Source of the DNA: a candidate division CSSED10-310 bacterium
Lineage (GTDB): Bacteria > CSSED10-310
Reading direction: 5' to 3'
Assembly: GCA_016931515.1 (NCBI GenBank)
Contig: JAFGEQ010000002.1
Location: 1 to 64,000, forward strand
DNA length: 64,000 nt
A program made the translations under genes and the position numbers. Below the pieces are notes generated by a model. That model searched no databases and was not told the origin of the DNA. It was given only the letters and a program-made list of their open reading frames with translations. Shown here one piece after another: positions 8,360-16,382 of this stretch. Positions within the stretch are counted from its first letter, which is position 1, and each line of letters opens with the position of its first letter.

Positions 8360-8895
8360 GGGGATCCGTTGGGTGTCTGATCACGAATTATCGCCATACT
8401 CTCAAATGTTTTTACGCGATGCTCAAGGAAGTCTTTTTCGCGTTCGAGTCGTTCGATCCTTGCTGTCAGGGCGTCATGACTGATTTGTTGCCGCGTAACT
8501 TCACGAACCAGGTTATGAACCAGATGGGCGAAGTAGAGGTTAATCTGAGCCTGGCGGCCAATAATATGATCCGTATATAACCGGATGAACGGACGAACGA
8601 GTTTTTTTATCCAGACGATCGTTTTCGCTGAAACACCTGAACGGTGTGTCATAATCACATAGCTGGGACTGATGTTCCAGCTGTTATCCGGTGATCTGAG
8701 TCTTTCCAGCAGAACAGAATCAATTTCTGCCTCTTCGGCATATTGCATGATTCGAGCGTCGCAAAGTTCCGCAATCCCTTCGTCTGTGTAAACACCCGCC
8801 TTGCGTTTTTGCGCAATACGTTCCCGGATCTGTTCCATTATTTTCTGCACATCAATCTCTGCACCAATTTCAATATCTTTCCATTCATTTGACAT
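8356..8895 (-). CDS. Small coiled-coil protein at the head of the glycosyltransferase genes
   Basis: This 179-residue protein is cytoplasmic by appearance, with no signal peptide. Its N-terminal segment has the pattern EIDVQKIMEQIRERI and its last 50 residues form a predicted coiled coil (RIERLEREKDFLEHRVKTFE). A moderately hydrophobic central stretch (about 85-115) might touch the membrane. Short proteins with this layout occur next to glycosyltransferases and methyltransferases in polysaccharide clusters, but I know of no established function. GGAGG lies nine bases before the ATG, and the stop overlaps the next glycosyltransferase by four bases. A scaffold or chain-length role is a guess. 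Confidence 0.75.
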   Translation of the reverse strand: MSNEWKDIEIGAEIDVQKIMEQIRERIAQKRKAGVYTDEGIAELCDARIMQYAEEAEIDSVLLERLRSPDNSWNISPSYVIMTHRSGVSAKTIVWIKKLVRPFIRLYTDHIIGRQAQINLYFAHLVHNLVREVTRQQISHDALTARIERLEREKDFLEHRVKTFESMAIIRDQTPNGSP

Positions 8896-8945
8896 TTTTC
8901 AAGCCCTCCAGGCATCGAGACTGAACGATTTTACGAGAATTGTCA

Positions 8946-9686
8946 TTAAATGTGAAGTCCACCGGCGACTTTAATCACCTGACCCGTAACATATTGAGAT
9001 TTTGGAGAAAGTAGCCAATCAATTACACCAGTTATGTCCGATTTGCCACCCGCACGACCCAAGGGTATGGATGGCAGCAGGTGTTGTCCTTGTGAGGGTA
9101 TTTGGCCGGTTTCTGAAAGAAAAACTCCCGGGGCAATCACATTTACCGTGATCTGCCTGCAAGCCAGATCCTTTGCTGCAGAACGGGCGAGAGATGCCAG
9201 AGATTCCTTTGCTGCTGCATATGCCGCTATCGATTTGAATCCGAGGGATGTTTTCAGACCGGAAAAGCCGAATAGCACGATCCGTCCTCGATGTAAAAAT
9301 ACCGACAATGCCCTGATCAGCAGGACCGTTGCCGCCAGATTATCTTTAAACATTGATTCCCATATCGCCCAAGCGGGAATTGATTCCGATGAATAGATAA
9401 TTGGTCCGGGGCAATGAATCAGAGCATGGATGTTGTTTTTCCGTCGACGGCAATGGTCGGCAATTGACCGCACAACACTTTTTTCCCGGAGATCTCCCTG
9501 GAACAAAGTCATGGTCGAATCCGTATTTCCCATAGTCCCGCGAAGCAGGTCGGACTGTTCCTGCGTTCTGCAAACGGGCCAAACCTCCCAATCAGAAGCA
9601 AGATGAAGCGTCAATATATGTCCGATTCCACGAAATGCACCTGTAATAATTACGACTTTTTTCTCCTGTGTCATCACCGGCTTCAT
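8946..9686 (-). CDS. Short-chain dehydrogenase/reductase (FabG-like)
   Basis: This 246-residue Rossmann-fold oxidoreductase has the cofactor motif TGAFRGIG near residue 15, the NNxG-like region replaced by IHCPGP, the catalytic Tyr-Lys in AAYAAAKESLASL, and the C-terminal TGQVIKVAGG of FabG-type enzymes. Family members reduce 3-ketoacyl-ACP or oxidise and reduce sugars and polyols with NAD(P)H. It sits 50 bases upstream of the coiled-coil gene and is likely the first gene of the minus-strand glycan operon, so a sugar or lipid precursor role is more likely than bulk fatty-acid synthesis. No strong ribosome-binding site precedes the ATG; an ATG four codons later is an alternative start. Confidence 0.88.
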   Translation of the reverse strand: MKPVMTQEKKVVIITGAFRGIGHILTLHLASDWEVWPVCRTQEQSDLLRGTMGNTDSTMTLFQGDLREKSVVRSIADHCRRRKNNIHALIHCPGPIIYSSESIPAWAIWESMFKDNLAATVLLIRALSVFLHRGRIVLFGFSGLKTSLGFKSIAAYAAAKESLASLARSAAKDLACRQITVNVIAPGVFLSETGQIPSQGQHLLPSIPLGRAGGKSDITGVIDWLLSPKSQYVTGQVIKVAGGLHI

Positions 9687-9727
9687 GATATGGAGTTTAA
9701 TTGAGTTTGAAACCGAATGAAAGCAGG

Positions 9728-9756
9728 TTGCTCAACGGCACGGAATGCTATATAGA
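9728..9756 (+). promoter_or_regulatory. Candidate sigma-70 promoter of the S41 protease gene
   Basis: TTGCTC at 9728-9733 and TATAGA at 9751-9756 are separated by 17 bases and lie 35 bases before the TTG start codon. The -10 element is good and the -35 element is only partial. Confidence 0.4.
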
Positions 9757-9790
9757 TTTTGCTGGTTGAGATAAACGAAAGGAGTCTCTT

Positions 9791-11428
9791 TTGAGCAATA
9801 AATGTTGGATATCATTGATTCTGATGCTTTCTGCATGCTGCCTCCGTATCGCCATTTTCGCTGATTCAGAAGGACAGGCATCATCAACATCATCAATGGA
9901 CGATTCGCTTCGCGCGCTGAAAACCGTAGCGAGAAGCCTGGAAAAAATAGAAAACAATCCTTCCGTAACTTTGAGTAGCCGAGATCTTGTTTATGCCGGC
10001 ATTAATGGAATGTTCAGAACTCTGGACCCATATACTCAGTTCCTGGACGAAGATGCGTTCGACTACATGAAAGCCCAGCAGCAGGGGAGTTTTTATGGAA
10101 TAGGAATTTCCTTCGATGTCCGAGAAGGTGAATTGCTGGTTATTTCGCCTATTGAGGAATCACCCGCTTGGCACCTGGGAATTCGAGCTGGAGACGTTAT
10201 TGAAGAAATCGATGGCGAAACGGTTGCTGGGATCACCAGTAACGAAGTTATCAAGCGTTTGCGCGGTGACAAAGGATCGGTTGTACAGATTGGCATCCGA
10301 CGCAGAGGCGTTCCCGAGATCCTCCGTTATGATGTGATCCGTGACAAAATAAATCTGAACAGCGCCAGAGGCGGATTCATGATATCTCCGGAAACCGGTT
10401 ATGTCCGCTTGACCGAATTCTCTTCGACGACCTATCCGGAATTAATGGAAAAATTAGCAAGCCTGTCGGATCTCGGGATGAAGCAACTTATCCTCGATCT
10501 TCGATTCAATGGAGGTGGTTTATTGTCGGCTGCCGAGCAGATCTCATCGGCATTTCTAAAGGAAGGACAGACCATCGTGAGCACGAAAGGCAGAGCTGCG
10601 GATAACGAGATGGAGATCACCTGCAAAAAAGACGGCACCTATTGCAATCTGCCGGTGATAATCCTTGTTAATGACAGCAGCGCAAGCGCTTCGGAGATTG
10701 TCGCCGGCGCAATCCAGGATCATGATCGGGGTCTGGTGATCGGAACATCAACGCATGGGAAAGGACTCGTTGGCAGTCAATTCCAGACACGTCTTGGAAC
10801 TGCCGCTCAAATAACAACTGCTCAATATTTTACCCCTTCCGGCAGATTCATTCAGCGTCCCTTTAATATACCTCATCGAAAATCATCCAAGACTGATCTT
10901 TCAATGCCGGACTCGAATGCACCTCAACATCACACCGATCAGGGCAGACAGGTTTTTGAACGCGGCGGGATTACTCCCGATGTCATCGTTGAAGAACCAA
11001 TCATATCACCGTTGATGTATCGATTGGAACTCCAGCGGGCATTCTTCGATTTCGCTGTCAACTTCGCCAACGAGATCGGATCGGTTGACGAAACATTCAT
11101 TGTCTCCGATCGGTTATTGAATATGTTCATCGAACATATAAAAACAGTGAATAGTGGAATGAATGCATCAGATCTTGACAGCGAAAAACCCCAATTGAAG
11201 GCTGCGTTGTGCAGGGAAATTTTCGCGGTTCATCTCAATGCGGATGCAGCTGATAAAGTGCGCGTCATGGACTTACATGCTGTGAAAGAAGCGCTGAAGC
11301 TCTTCCCTGAAATAGACTCGTTTCTTATCTCTCAAACGCCGAGGGCGGAGACCCCTGAGATGAACCACCCGGTTGACTCTGAACCGGTTTCATCAATTTC
11401 CGGAACAGCCACCCCTGAGCATAGATAA
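9791..11428 (+). CDS. C-terminal processing peptidase, S41 family (CtpA/Prc type)
   Basis: This 545-residue exported serine protease starts at TTG, with AAAGGAG eight bases upstream. An N-terminal hydrophobic segment (residues 5-24) is a signal peptide; LSAC inside it also resembles a lipobox, so a lipoprotein form cannot be excluded. A PDZ domain follows (about 97-185, starting GIGISFDV) and then the S41 catalytic core. The Ser-Lys dyad is Ser299 in SASASE and Lys324 in HGKG, exactly 25 residues apart as in E. coli Prc. The C-terminal 120 residues are helical and poorly conserved. The family trims or degrades periplasmic proteins at their C-termini. Its last 104 bases overlap the convergent exosortase-partner gene. 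Confidence 0.93.
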   Translation: MSNKCWISLILMLSACCLRIAIFADSEGQASSTSSMDDSLRALKTVARSLEKIENNPSVTLSSRDLVYAGINGMFRTLDPYTQFLDEDAFDYMKAQQQGSFYGIGISFDVREGELLVISPIEESPAWHLGIRAGDVIEEIDGETVAGITSNEVIKRLRGDKGSVVQIGIRRRGVPEILRYDVIRDKINLNSARGGFMISPETGYVRLTEFSSTTYPELMEKLASLSDLGMKQLILDLRFNGGGLLSAAEQISSAFLKEGQTIVSTKGRAADNEMEITCKKDGTYCNLPVIILVNDSSASASEIVAGAIQDHDRGLVIGTSTHGKGLVGSQFQTRLGTAAQITTAQYFTPSGRFIQRPFNIPHRKSSKTDLSMPDSNAPQHHTDQGRQVFERGGITPDVIVEEPIISPLMYRLELQRAFFDFAVNFANEIGSVDETFIVSDRLLNMFIEHIKTVNSGMNASDLDSEKPQLKAALCREIFAVHLNADAADKVRVMDLHAVKEALKLFPEIDSFLISQTPRAETPEMNHPVDSEPVSSISGTATPEHR

Positions 11429-12032
11429 TCCAAAGCATAAAGGGCATGATCATTGAACCCGCCTGTTCCATGAACCCCTGGCTGAGTCTGAGCAGATTGA
11501 TTTTTTTATAAAATATATATGCCGCTTGGAGTTGCGCTTGAGTCATTGAGCTTTTATCCAGGATAAAAGACTGACGGGCGTAGTAAAAAGACCATATGTT
11601 CAGATACATGTGCACATAATGTGAGATCATCAGCGCGAATAAGCATAGGAGTAGAAAAATTGCAGTCCGCCTGCCATTCACTATCGGCGAGGCAAAGAAG
11701 ATGGCCAGGAAGGGGATGATGTTGAAATGCAAGGTATTGGGATATATATGAACTTCAAAGGTTTTCGGTTCCTCAAGAGGCAGGGGTTCATTGACAGCCG
11801 GTCCCATAACGACTGTGACGGTGAGTCCCCGATCATCTGAGAATCTGACATCCATGATGGGAATCCGTGATCTGAGATTATCTATTACCAAATTACTCAA
11901 AAAGCGCCCGTAAGAAATACTGAACATTGACCAGATAAAATATGAGATAATGCTGAAAATAAAAAACTTCAGAAAAAACAAACCCCACTGCTCACCCGTC
12001 CAGAATCGGTGCCACTTCTCTCTAAATCTCAC
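11325..12032 (-). CDS. Membrane protein, presumed partner of the exosortase
   Basis: I choose the GTG at 12032 because AAGGAG lies eight bases before it; a GTG at 12071 would extend the protein by 13 residues without a ribosome-binding site. The 235-residue protein has a transmembrane helix near the N-terminus (FFIFSIISYFIWSMF), a soluble extracytoplasmic domain of about 75 residues, then two or three more membrane helices. It lies 139 bases downstream of the exosortase on the same strand. XrtH-type exosortases are known to be accompanied by such a small membrane partner; assignment to that family is by layout and position only. The gene overlaps the convergent protease gene by 104 bases. Confidence 0.72.
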   Translation of the reverse strand: MRFREKWHRFWTGEQWGLFFLKFFIFSIISYFIWSMFSISYGRFLSNLVIDNLRSRIPIMDVRFSDDRGLTVTVVMGPAVNEPLPLEEPKTFEVHIYPNTLHFNIIPFLAIFFASPIVNGRRTAIFLLLCLFALMISHYVHMYLNIWSFYYARQSFILDKSSMTQAQLQAAYIFYKKINLLRLSQGFMEQAGSMIMPFMLWIIYAQGWLFRKLMKPVQSQPGGSSQGSPPSAFER

Positions 12033-12171
12033 TGGCTCAACTCCTTGTTGTTCCCTTACGTGATAAAACACACTCGCACATTATCATCACTCAATGGTTT
12101 GCCAGAACATTCTCCTAAAACCATCCCGAGCGACCAGCCACCGATCCCCTAGGCAGAAATTGGGATTACTC

Positions 12172-12720
12172 TCATTCTGCCGCTTCCGGAGGTGTACTGT
12201 TCACAATAGGGTCGCGGATCAGTTTTTCCTTCCAAAATACCCAGAAAGCTATTACAAAAATAATGAAAATTCCCTGCCATAAAAATTCATGGTAGAAATC
12301 AAAATGCTTCCGCCACTTCATTCCGATTATACCCAAGACAGCCATACGGATCGTATTGATTGCATATAATCCGACGATTCCCAGAACCAAGCCGTATGCT
12401 TTTTCCCACCAACGGGCTGTATACGCGAGAACCGCCGCCGCATAAATCATCATTCCGAATATTCCCGCGCAATGGTAGATAATTGTGAAACGGAAAGATG
12501 TCAGTTCCACAACAGGACCAATCGATGATGCATTCACTCCAAAAAGATTCAGCAGTGAGGAAACGGAATGCGAAATCATTATTGGCAAATTGACGGCAAT
12601 ATACTTCTCGGTAATTTTCCAGTGAAGAAAAAAGTAGAAAATAATGCAAAAATATCCAAACAGGATATAGAAATTAAACAAAACGGCGTTTTTTTTGTAA
12701 ATGTTGATGATTTTTTTCAT
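12172..12720 (-). CDS. Exosortase/archaeosortase family transpeptidase, short form (XrtH-like)
   Basis: This 182-residue protein with about five membrane segments carries the exosortase catalytic triad: Cys84 in YHCAGIFG, Arg125 in NTIRM and His144 in YHEFLWQ. Its length matches the short exosortases of the XrtH type, not the long EpsH type. Exosortases cut proteins just before a C-terminal tripartite sorting tail (motif, membrane helix, basic cluster) and are tied to exopolysaccharide production. GGAGG lies 12 bases before the ATG. No protein in this window has a recognisable sorting tail, so the substrates are encoded elsewhere. The membrane protein downstream is the likely partner, and the promoter upstream is overlapped by a palindrome. 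Confidence 0.85.
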   Translation of the reverse strand: MKKIINIYKKNAVLFNFYILFGYFCIIFYFFLHWKITEKYIAVNLPIMISHSVSSLLNLFGVNASSIGPVVELTSFRFTIIYHCAGIFGMMIYAAAVLAYTARWWEKAYGLVLGIVGLYAINTIRMAVLGIIGMKWRKHFDFYHEFLWQGIFIIFVIAFWVFWKEKLIRDPIVNSTPPEAAE

Positions 12721-12783
12721 CAGTTAATCGAACCTCCAGGATAAAAGCGTCTCCGCTCTTGCACCCAGCAGCGGAGTTCTATA

Positions 12784-12812
12784 TTTATATACGGTCGACC
12801 GATTGATGTCGA
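12784..12812 (-). promoter_or_regulatory. Sigma-70 promoter of the exosortase gene
   Basis: Read on the minus strand, TCGACA (12812-12807) and TATAAA (12789-12784) are separated by 17 bases, each matching five of six consensus positions. Transcription would start near 12777, giving a leader of about 57 bases. Confidence 0.6.
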
Positions 12813-12814
12813 CC
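12793..12814. promoter_or_regulatory. Palindrome over the exosortase promoter, candidate operator
   Basis: GGTCGAC (12793-12799) and GTCGACC (12808-12814) form a perfect 7-bp inverted repeat with an 8-base spacer. It covers the -35 element and most of the spacer of the minus-strand promoter and lies 24 bases before the divergent TPR gene, so one dimeric regulator could control both directions. Confidence 0.5.
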
Positions 12815-12837
12815 CCAAATTTATCGGAAGGCTTGAC

Positions 12838-13734
12838 ATGGTATCCGGATCAGGATCTGGTGATTCACAAAAAAATCAACGACTGCATGAGATGGCCCTG
12901 GCGATGTATCGAACAGGAGATCTCCATGCTGCTCAGAAGATATGGCGTAGATTGCAGGAACAGGATCCCGGGTTTCCCGATATCGACAAATGGCTGGAAA
13001 AAGTTAATCAGGCCTTAAAAAGATCCATTCCTAATCGACAACAGCCCGATCCATCCGTTTTTAGAACCCAGCGTGAGTTGATGGCAAATCATGGCCAGGG
13101 GCCCAGGCGGCGCGTATTCCATCCCCAGAAATCGCATATCCAGTTGGAAAAAGGTATTCGACACAGGCATATAGTCGCAATCTTCATGATTATTATCCTT
13201 CTGATTCTCCTTCTCAGCATCCGGAATAACAGGTCGTTTTTAATTCAACTGAATCCCAAAACAAACGCTTTGGTATGTTATCAGGGCAATTTCTTCCCAG
13301 TAGGCTGGCAGAAAACTCTTGACATTGATGTTGGGATCGAACCGGATTGGATAAACTATGTTGATGATCAAGCGATTATCAAGGATCTGCAGAAAGGGAT
13401 TATTGTACACAGTTTAAAAAAGTTCGATGAGCGGATAATTGATGTTTTTATGACGCTGGGAGATGAGTCGTTGCTTCAAATGACGGAGCGCGGTCAGCAG
13501 AGTGCAATATATTATTTCAAGCGCATCTCGTCGGCACGCTATGAAACCCTGGTCAGAGAGAAAATTGCAAAAGCTTTCTTGAATCTGTTTCAGATAACCA
13601 TGATTTCCAGAGACTATGAAGCTGCTGCGCGGTATCTTGATTCTTCAAAAAAATATGTTCCTTCGAATCCCGAACTGATCCCGGCGCAGCAACAACTGAC
13701 GGACGCACTGCAGACATCCGATCCTATTCACTAA
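12838..13734 (+). CDS. TPR-like protein with one membrane anchor, unknown function
   Basis: This 298-residue protein has a cytoplasmic N-terminal part with a TPR-like helix pair (about residues 15-60, AMYRTGDLHAAQKIWRRL), a basic linker, a single membrane helix (about 110-127), and an extracytoplasmic C-terminal domain that ends in further TPR-like helices (about 240-290). I do not recognise a named family. GGAAGG lies six bases before the ATG. It is divergent from the exosortase across a shared 117-base region that contains the palindrome, so co-regulation with sorting or envelope assembly is possible. The last 11 bases overlap the convergent helicase gene. Confidence 0.75.
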   Translation: MVSGSGSGDSQKNQRLHEMALAMYRTGDLHAAQKIWRRLQEQDPGFPDIDKWLEKVNQALKRSIPNRQQPDPSVFRTQRELMANHGQGPRRRVFHPQKSHIQLEKGIRHRHIVAIFMIIILLILLLSIRNNRSFLIQLNPKTNALVCYQGNFFPVGWQKTLDIDVGIEPDWINYVDDQAIIKDLQKGIIVHSLKKFDERIIDVFMTLGDESLLQMTERGQQSAIYYFKRISSARYETLVREKIAKAFLNLFQITMISRDYEAAARYLDSSKKYVPSNPELIPAQQQLTDALQTSDPIH

Positions 13735-15646
13735 AAAATTGATTAACATCTTTAAAATCGGTAGTTTGAGTGAAACTCGGGAGGCTGCGCAGAAATTTCC
13801 TGCCATATCCCATCAATAGTATGCGGCGATCCAGTACGGTGACAAGGCCCCGATCAGAACGAGATCGTATCAATCGCCCGACTCCCTGTTTGAGCATCAT
13901 AATAGCATTGGGAACCTGAAAACTATTGAATGGATCGACGCCCTGGCTTTTCATAAATCCGACTCTTGCTTTAACCAGAGGGTCACCCGGAGAGGCAAAG
14001 GGCAATTTTTCAATGATCACAGCCGACAGTGATTCACCGGGCACATCGACACCCTGCCAGAAACTAATCGTAGCCAGCAGTACGGAATGCATGTTATTTC
14101 GAAATTCCTCGATCAACACCGTTTTCGGCTTCTCTCCCTGAACTAGCATTGGATATGGACAACGGTCGATGAGCAGCATGTGCAATTTCTCCATCCCCGA
14201 ATAACTTGTGGTCAAAATAAACGCGCGACCGCGAGTCAGAGTGAGTATTTTGAGGATTTCATCTGCACAAGCTTCATAAAAATCGTCCGATCTCGGGTCG
14301 GGTAAAGTTGTTGGCAGATACAGGATGCCTTGCGTTTTATAATCGAATGGAGATGGATAGATCCGGGTTTCAGCGTGGTGAAGCCCCAATCTACTGATGA
14401 AATATTCAAATGTATCGTCTGCAGTAAGAGTGGCACTGGTCAGGATGACCGGTCGTTGCAGATAGTTCAGCAAAGCAGGGAAATCATCAGAAATATCGAC
14501 GGGACCCGCATGAAGATAATTGCCATGGCTTGTATGCTCACCCCACCATGCCATACCCGGTTCAGAGCGTGCCAGAAACAGATCAACCGAATCCTTCATA
14601 GTACGACAGATCTCTTTCCATTCGACCAGGAACTCCGACGGTATCAGTCCTTCGCCATCAAACGATGATCGAAGCCGCATCAGGCGTTCAGACAGAATTC
14701 CACCCATCCTGATCGTCTCTTCGTCCATAGCGGAATCGAGGTCAAATCGTCCTTCTCCTGCCTGCATACTCCCGAAAAACATGGCTGACCCTTCGTCCAG
14801 GCTCTTCAACATTGGCTCGATAGCCCATCCTCCGGCACCCAGATCTTTACGAGCGGGTTTGCACCGTTTTATCATTCTTATAAAATCATCAATATCACCC
14901 TGACCGATATGCGCTCCAAGAAATTGTGTGACTGTTTCTTCGAGAAGATGTGCCTCATCGAAAATAGTTGCGTAAGAATCGGGGAGAACGGAAATGGCAT
15001 TATTTTGCCGTAGAATTGTATCCGCAAAAAATAGATGATGATTGACAATGACAAGGTTTGCGCTTTGGGCTTTGATTCTCAGTCGCAGCAGGAAACAGGA
15101 CCTGTAATTGGGACAGTGTCCACCCAGGCATTCCTCACGACGCGAACAAATCTGTCGCCAGATCGGGGAATAGTCAGGCAAAAAATCCATCTCCCCCGAA
15201 TCCCCGCTTTCGGTTGTCCCGGACCATTCGAGAATTGCGGGCCACATCTTCTTTTCGCGAACGGAATGAAACTCCGGTCGGGATTGGAAGTCCTGAAGTC
15301 TGCGGAGACAGAGATAGTTTTGACGACCCTTTAAAAGAACTGCCTGTACAGGTGAATCAAGCAATCTATTCAGAAGTGGAATATCCTTATTGAGTAATTG
15401 TTCCTGCAGGTTTTTGGTGCCGGTGGAGATTACAACTGTTCGTTTTATGGCAGCGGCGGGAATCAGATAGGCAAGGCTTTTACCGGTTCCCGTTCCGGCT
15501 TCGGCAATAAACACGCCGGATCCGGATTGCAGGGTTGTTGCCACATCGAGTGCCATTTGAAGCTGTTGCGAGCGAAATTCATAAAGAGGAAACGCGGATG
15601 CCAATCGGCCACCGGGTTCCAGGCATACGTTGATAAATGCGTCCAT
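13724..15646 (-). CDS. DinG/XPD-type superfamily 2 helicase
   Basis: This 640-residue ATP-dependent 5'-3' DNA helicase has Walker A in EAGTGTGKSLAY (about residue 50), four cysteines between Walker A and the DEAH box (in CSRREECLGGHC and YRSC) that fit an Fe-S cluster, the DEAH box in FDEAHLLEE, the QGVDVPG segment and motif VI in GVGRLIRS. The family unwinds D-loops, R-loops and damaged DNA. There is no N-terminal exonuclease domain of the kind seen in Firmicute DinG, so it is the E. coli YoaA/DinG-like form. It lies 11 bases downstream of a lipoprotein gene in the same direction, and its 3' end overlaps the TPR gene by 11 bases. Confidence 0.92.
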   Translation of the reverse strand: MDAFINVCLEPGGRLASAFPLYEFRSQQLQMALDVATTLQSGSGVFIAEAGTGTGKSLAYLIPAAAIKRTVVISTGTKNLQEQLLNKDIPLLNRLLDSPVQAVLLKGRQNYLCLRRLQDFQSRPEFHSVREKKMWPAILEWSGTTESGDSGEMDFLPDYSPIWRQICSRREECLGGHCPNYRSCFLLRLRIKAQSANLVIVNHHLFFADTILRQNNAISVLPDSYATIFDEAHLLEETVTQFLGAHIGQGDIDDFIRMIKRCKPARKDLGAGGWAIEPMLKSLDEGSAMFFGSMQAGEGRFDLDSAMDEETIRMGGILSERLMRLRSSFDGEGLIPSEFLVEWKEICRTMKDSVDLFLARSEPGMAWWGEHTSHGNYLHAGPVDISDDFPALLNYLQRPVILTSATLTADDTFEYFISRLGLHHAETRIYPSPFDYKTQGILYLPTTLPDPRSDDFYEACADEILKILTLTRGRAFILTTSYSGMEKLHMLLIDRCPYPMLVQGEKPKTVLIEEFRNNMHSVLLATISFWQGVDVPGESLSAVIIEKLPFASPGDPLVKARVGFMKSQGVDPFNSFQVPNAIMMLKQGVGRLIRSRSDRGLVTVLDRRILLMGYGRKFLRSLPSFTQTTDFKDVNQFFSE

Positions 15647-15657
15647 TGGGTTGTTTT

Positions 15658-16230
15658 TTATGGGATCATTGAGATTTTCTCGAAGAACTGTTCGAAGAGG
15701 GTCCGCTTCTGCTGGTAATCATCAACCGGACAGATACCAATTAGCGCGACCCAGTGTTTGCCGCGCTGGAGCAGCATCGCGTCTGTTTTTCGACGAATGC
15801 CGAGAGACTGGACTCGGTGGATGGCGAATTCGCACTGCGTGATAATCCGGAACCTTTTGACATCTCCCTCGGTAAGATCAGTATGTGTGATCTGGTTAAC
15901 GTTTCGAGCTTGAAGTCTATCCAAAATCCATTGATGAAAACCATCCGGAAAATCTCGGCGGATCAAATTATTGACACCTATCACAAAAATCTGGCTCCGA
16001 CCGTCGACATGATCGAAGCTCAAGTCGAATTCCGGATAATCCCTGAAAATCCAGTTACTTTTATCAGGCCAATCCAGTCGAAATCCTTTTATTCGGTTTG
16101 TATATATGCCATCTTTGACATAGCGCGCGATAAAAGATTGACGAAAATCTTCGCGAGTTGCACATCCGCTGAGCAAAATCATTATAATGAAAATAACAGG
16201 CTTTTTTAAAGATATCGTAAACGGGCTCAC
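15658..16230 (-). CDS. Lipoprotein of unknown function
   Basis: This 190-residue protein begins at GTG, with AAGGAG ten bases upstream. The signal sequence VIFIIMILLSGC has a strong lipobox with Cys23, so it is a lipoprotein. The mature part has alternating strands and helices with no family that I recognise. It lies 11 bases upstream of the DinG-like helicase and is co-transcribed with it. A promoter with a perfect TTGACA lies upstream, bracketed by a 9-bp inverted repeat. The link between an envelope lipoprotein and a DNA-repair helicase is probably operon convenience. Confidence 0.8.
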   Translation of the reverse strand: MSPFTISLKKPVIFIIMILLSGCATREDFRQSFIARYVKDGIYTNRIKGFRLDWPDKSNWIFRDYPEFDLSFDHVDGRSQIFVIGVNNLIRRDFPDGFHQWILDRLQARNVNQITHTDLTEGDVKRFRIITQCEFAIHRVQSLGIRRKTDAMLLQRGKHWVALIGICPVDDYQQKRTLFEQFFEKISMIP

Positions 16231-16259
16231 AGCTGCTTATCTCCTTCACAATTCTTCGG

Positions 16260-16306
16260 ATCCCGTTTCACTTTATGAAATTAGCTATCCTGGTGTCAAA
16301 CGGGAT
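16260..16306. promoter_or_regulatory. 9-bp inverted repeat bracketing the lipoprotein promoter
   Basis: ATCCCGTTT (16260-16268) and AAACGGGAT (16298-16306) are exact reverse complements 29 bases apart. They flank the -10 and -35 elements of the minus-strand promoter, a layout typical of two operator half-sites. Confidence 0.55.
16270..16299 (-). promoter_or_regulatory. Promoter of the lipoprotein-helicase operon
   Basis: On the minus strand, TTGACA (16299-16294) is a perfect -35 and TAAAGT (16275-16270) a four-of-six -10, with an 18-base spacer. Transcription would start near 16263, about 33 bases before the GTG. Confidence 0.5.
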
Positions 16307-16347
16307 TACCTTGAATGAAAGACTGATTTCGAAAACCGAAATGACTA

Positions 16348-16376
16348 TTGACAAGATGGAATCACGACCTTATATA
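16348..16376 (+). promoter_or_regulatory. Near-consensus sigma-70 promoter of rpoD
   Basis: TTGACA (16348-16353) and TATATA (16371-16376) are separated by exactly 17 bases. Transcription would start near 16383. It is the strongest promoter in the window by eye. Confidence 0.7.
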
Positions 16377-16382
16377 GACCGT

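Noticed and set aside
9791-9860. Firm assignment of the S41 protease as a lipoprotein
   Set aside because: LSAC resembles a lipobox but the hydrophobic segment continues past the Cys, so ordinary signal-peptidase cleavage is at least as likely.
12689-12696. Run of eight T (A8 on the coding strand) in the exosortase gene
   Set aside because: It encodes Lys-Lys-Asn with normal codons, and A8 tracts are common at this base composition; too weak for a phase-variation claim.
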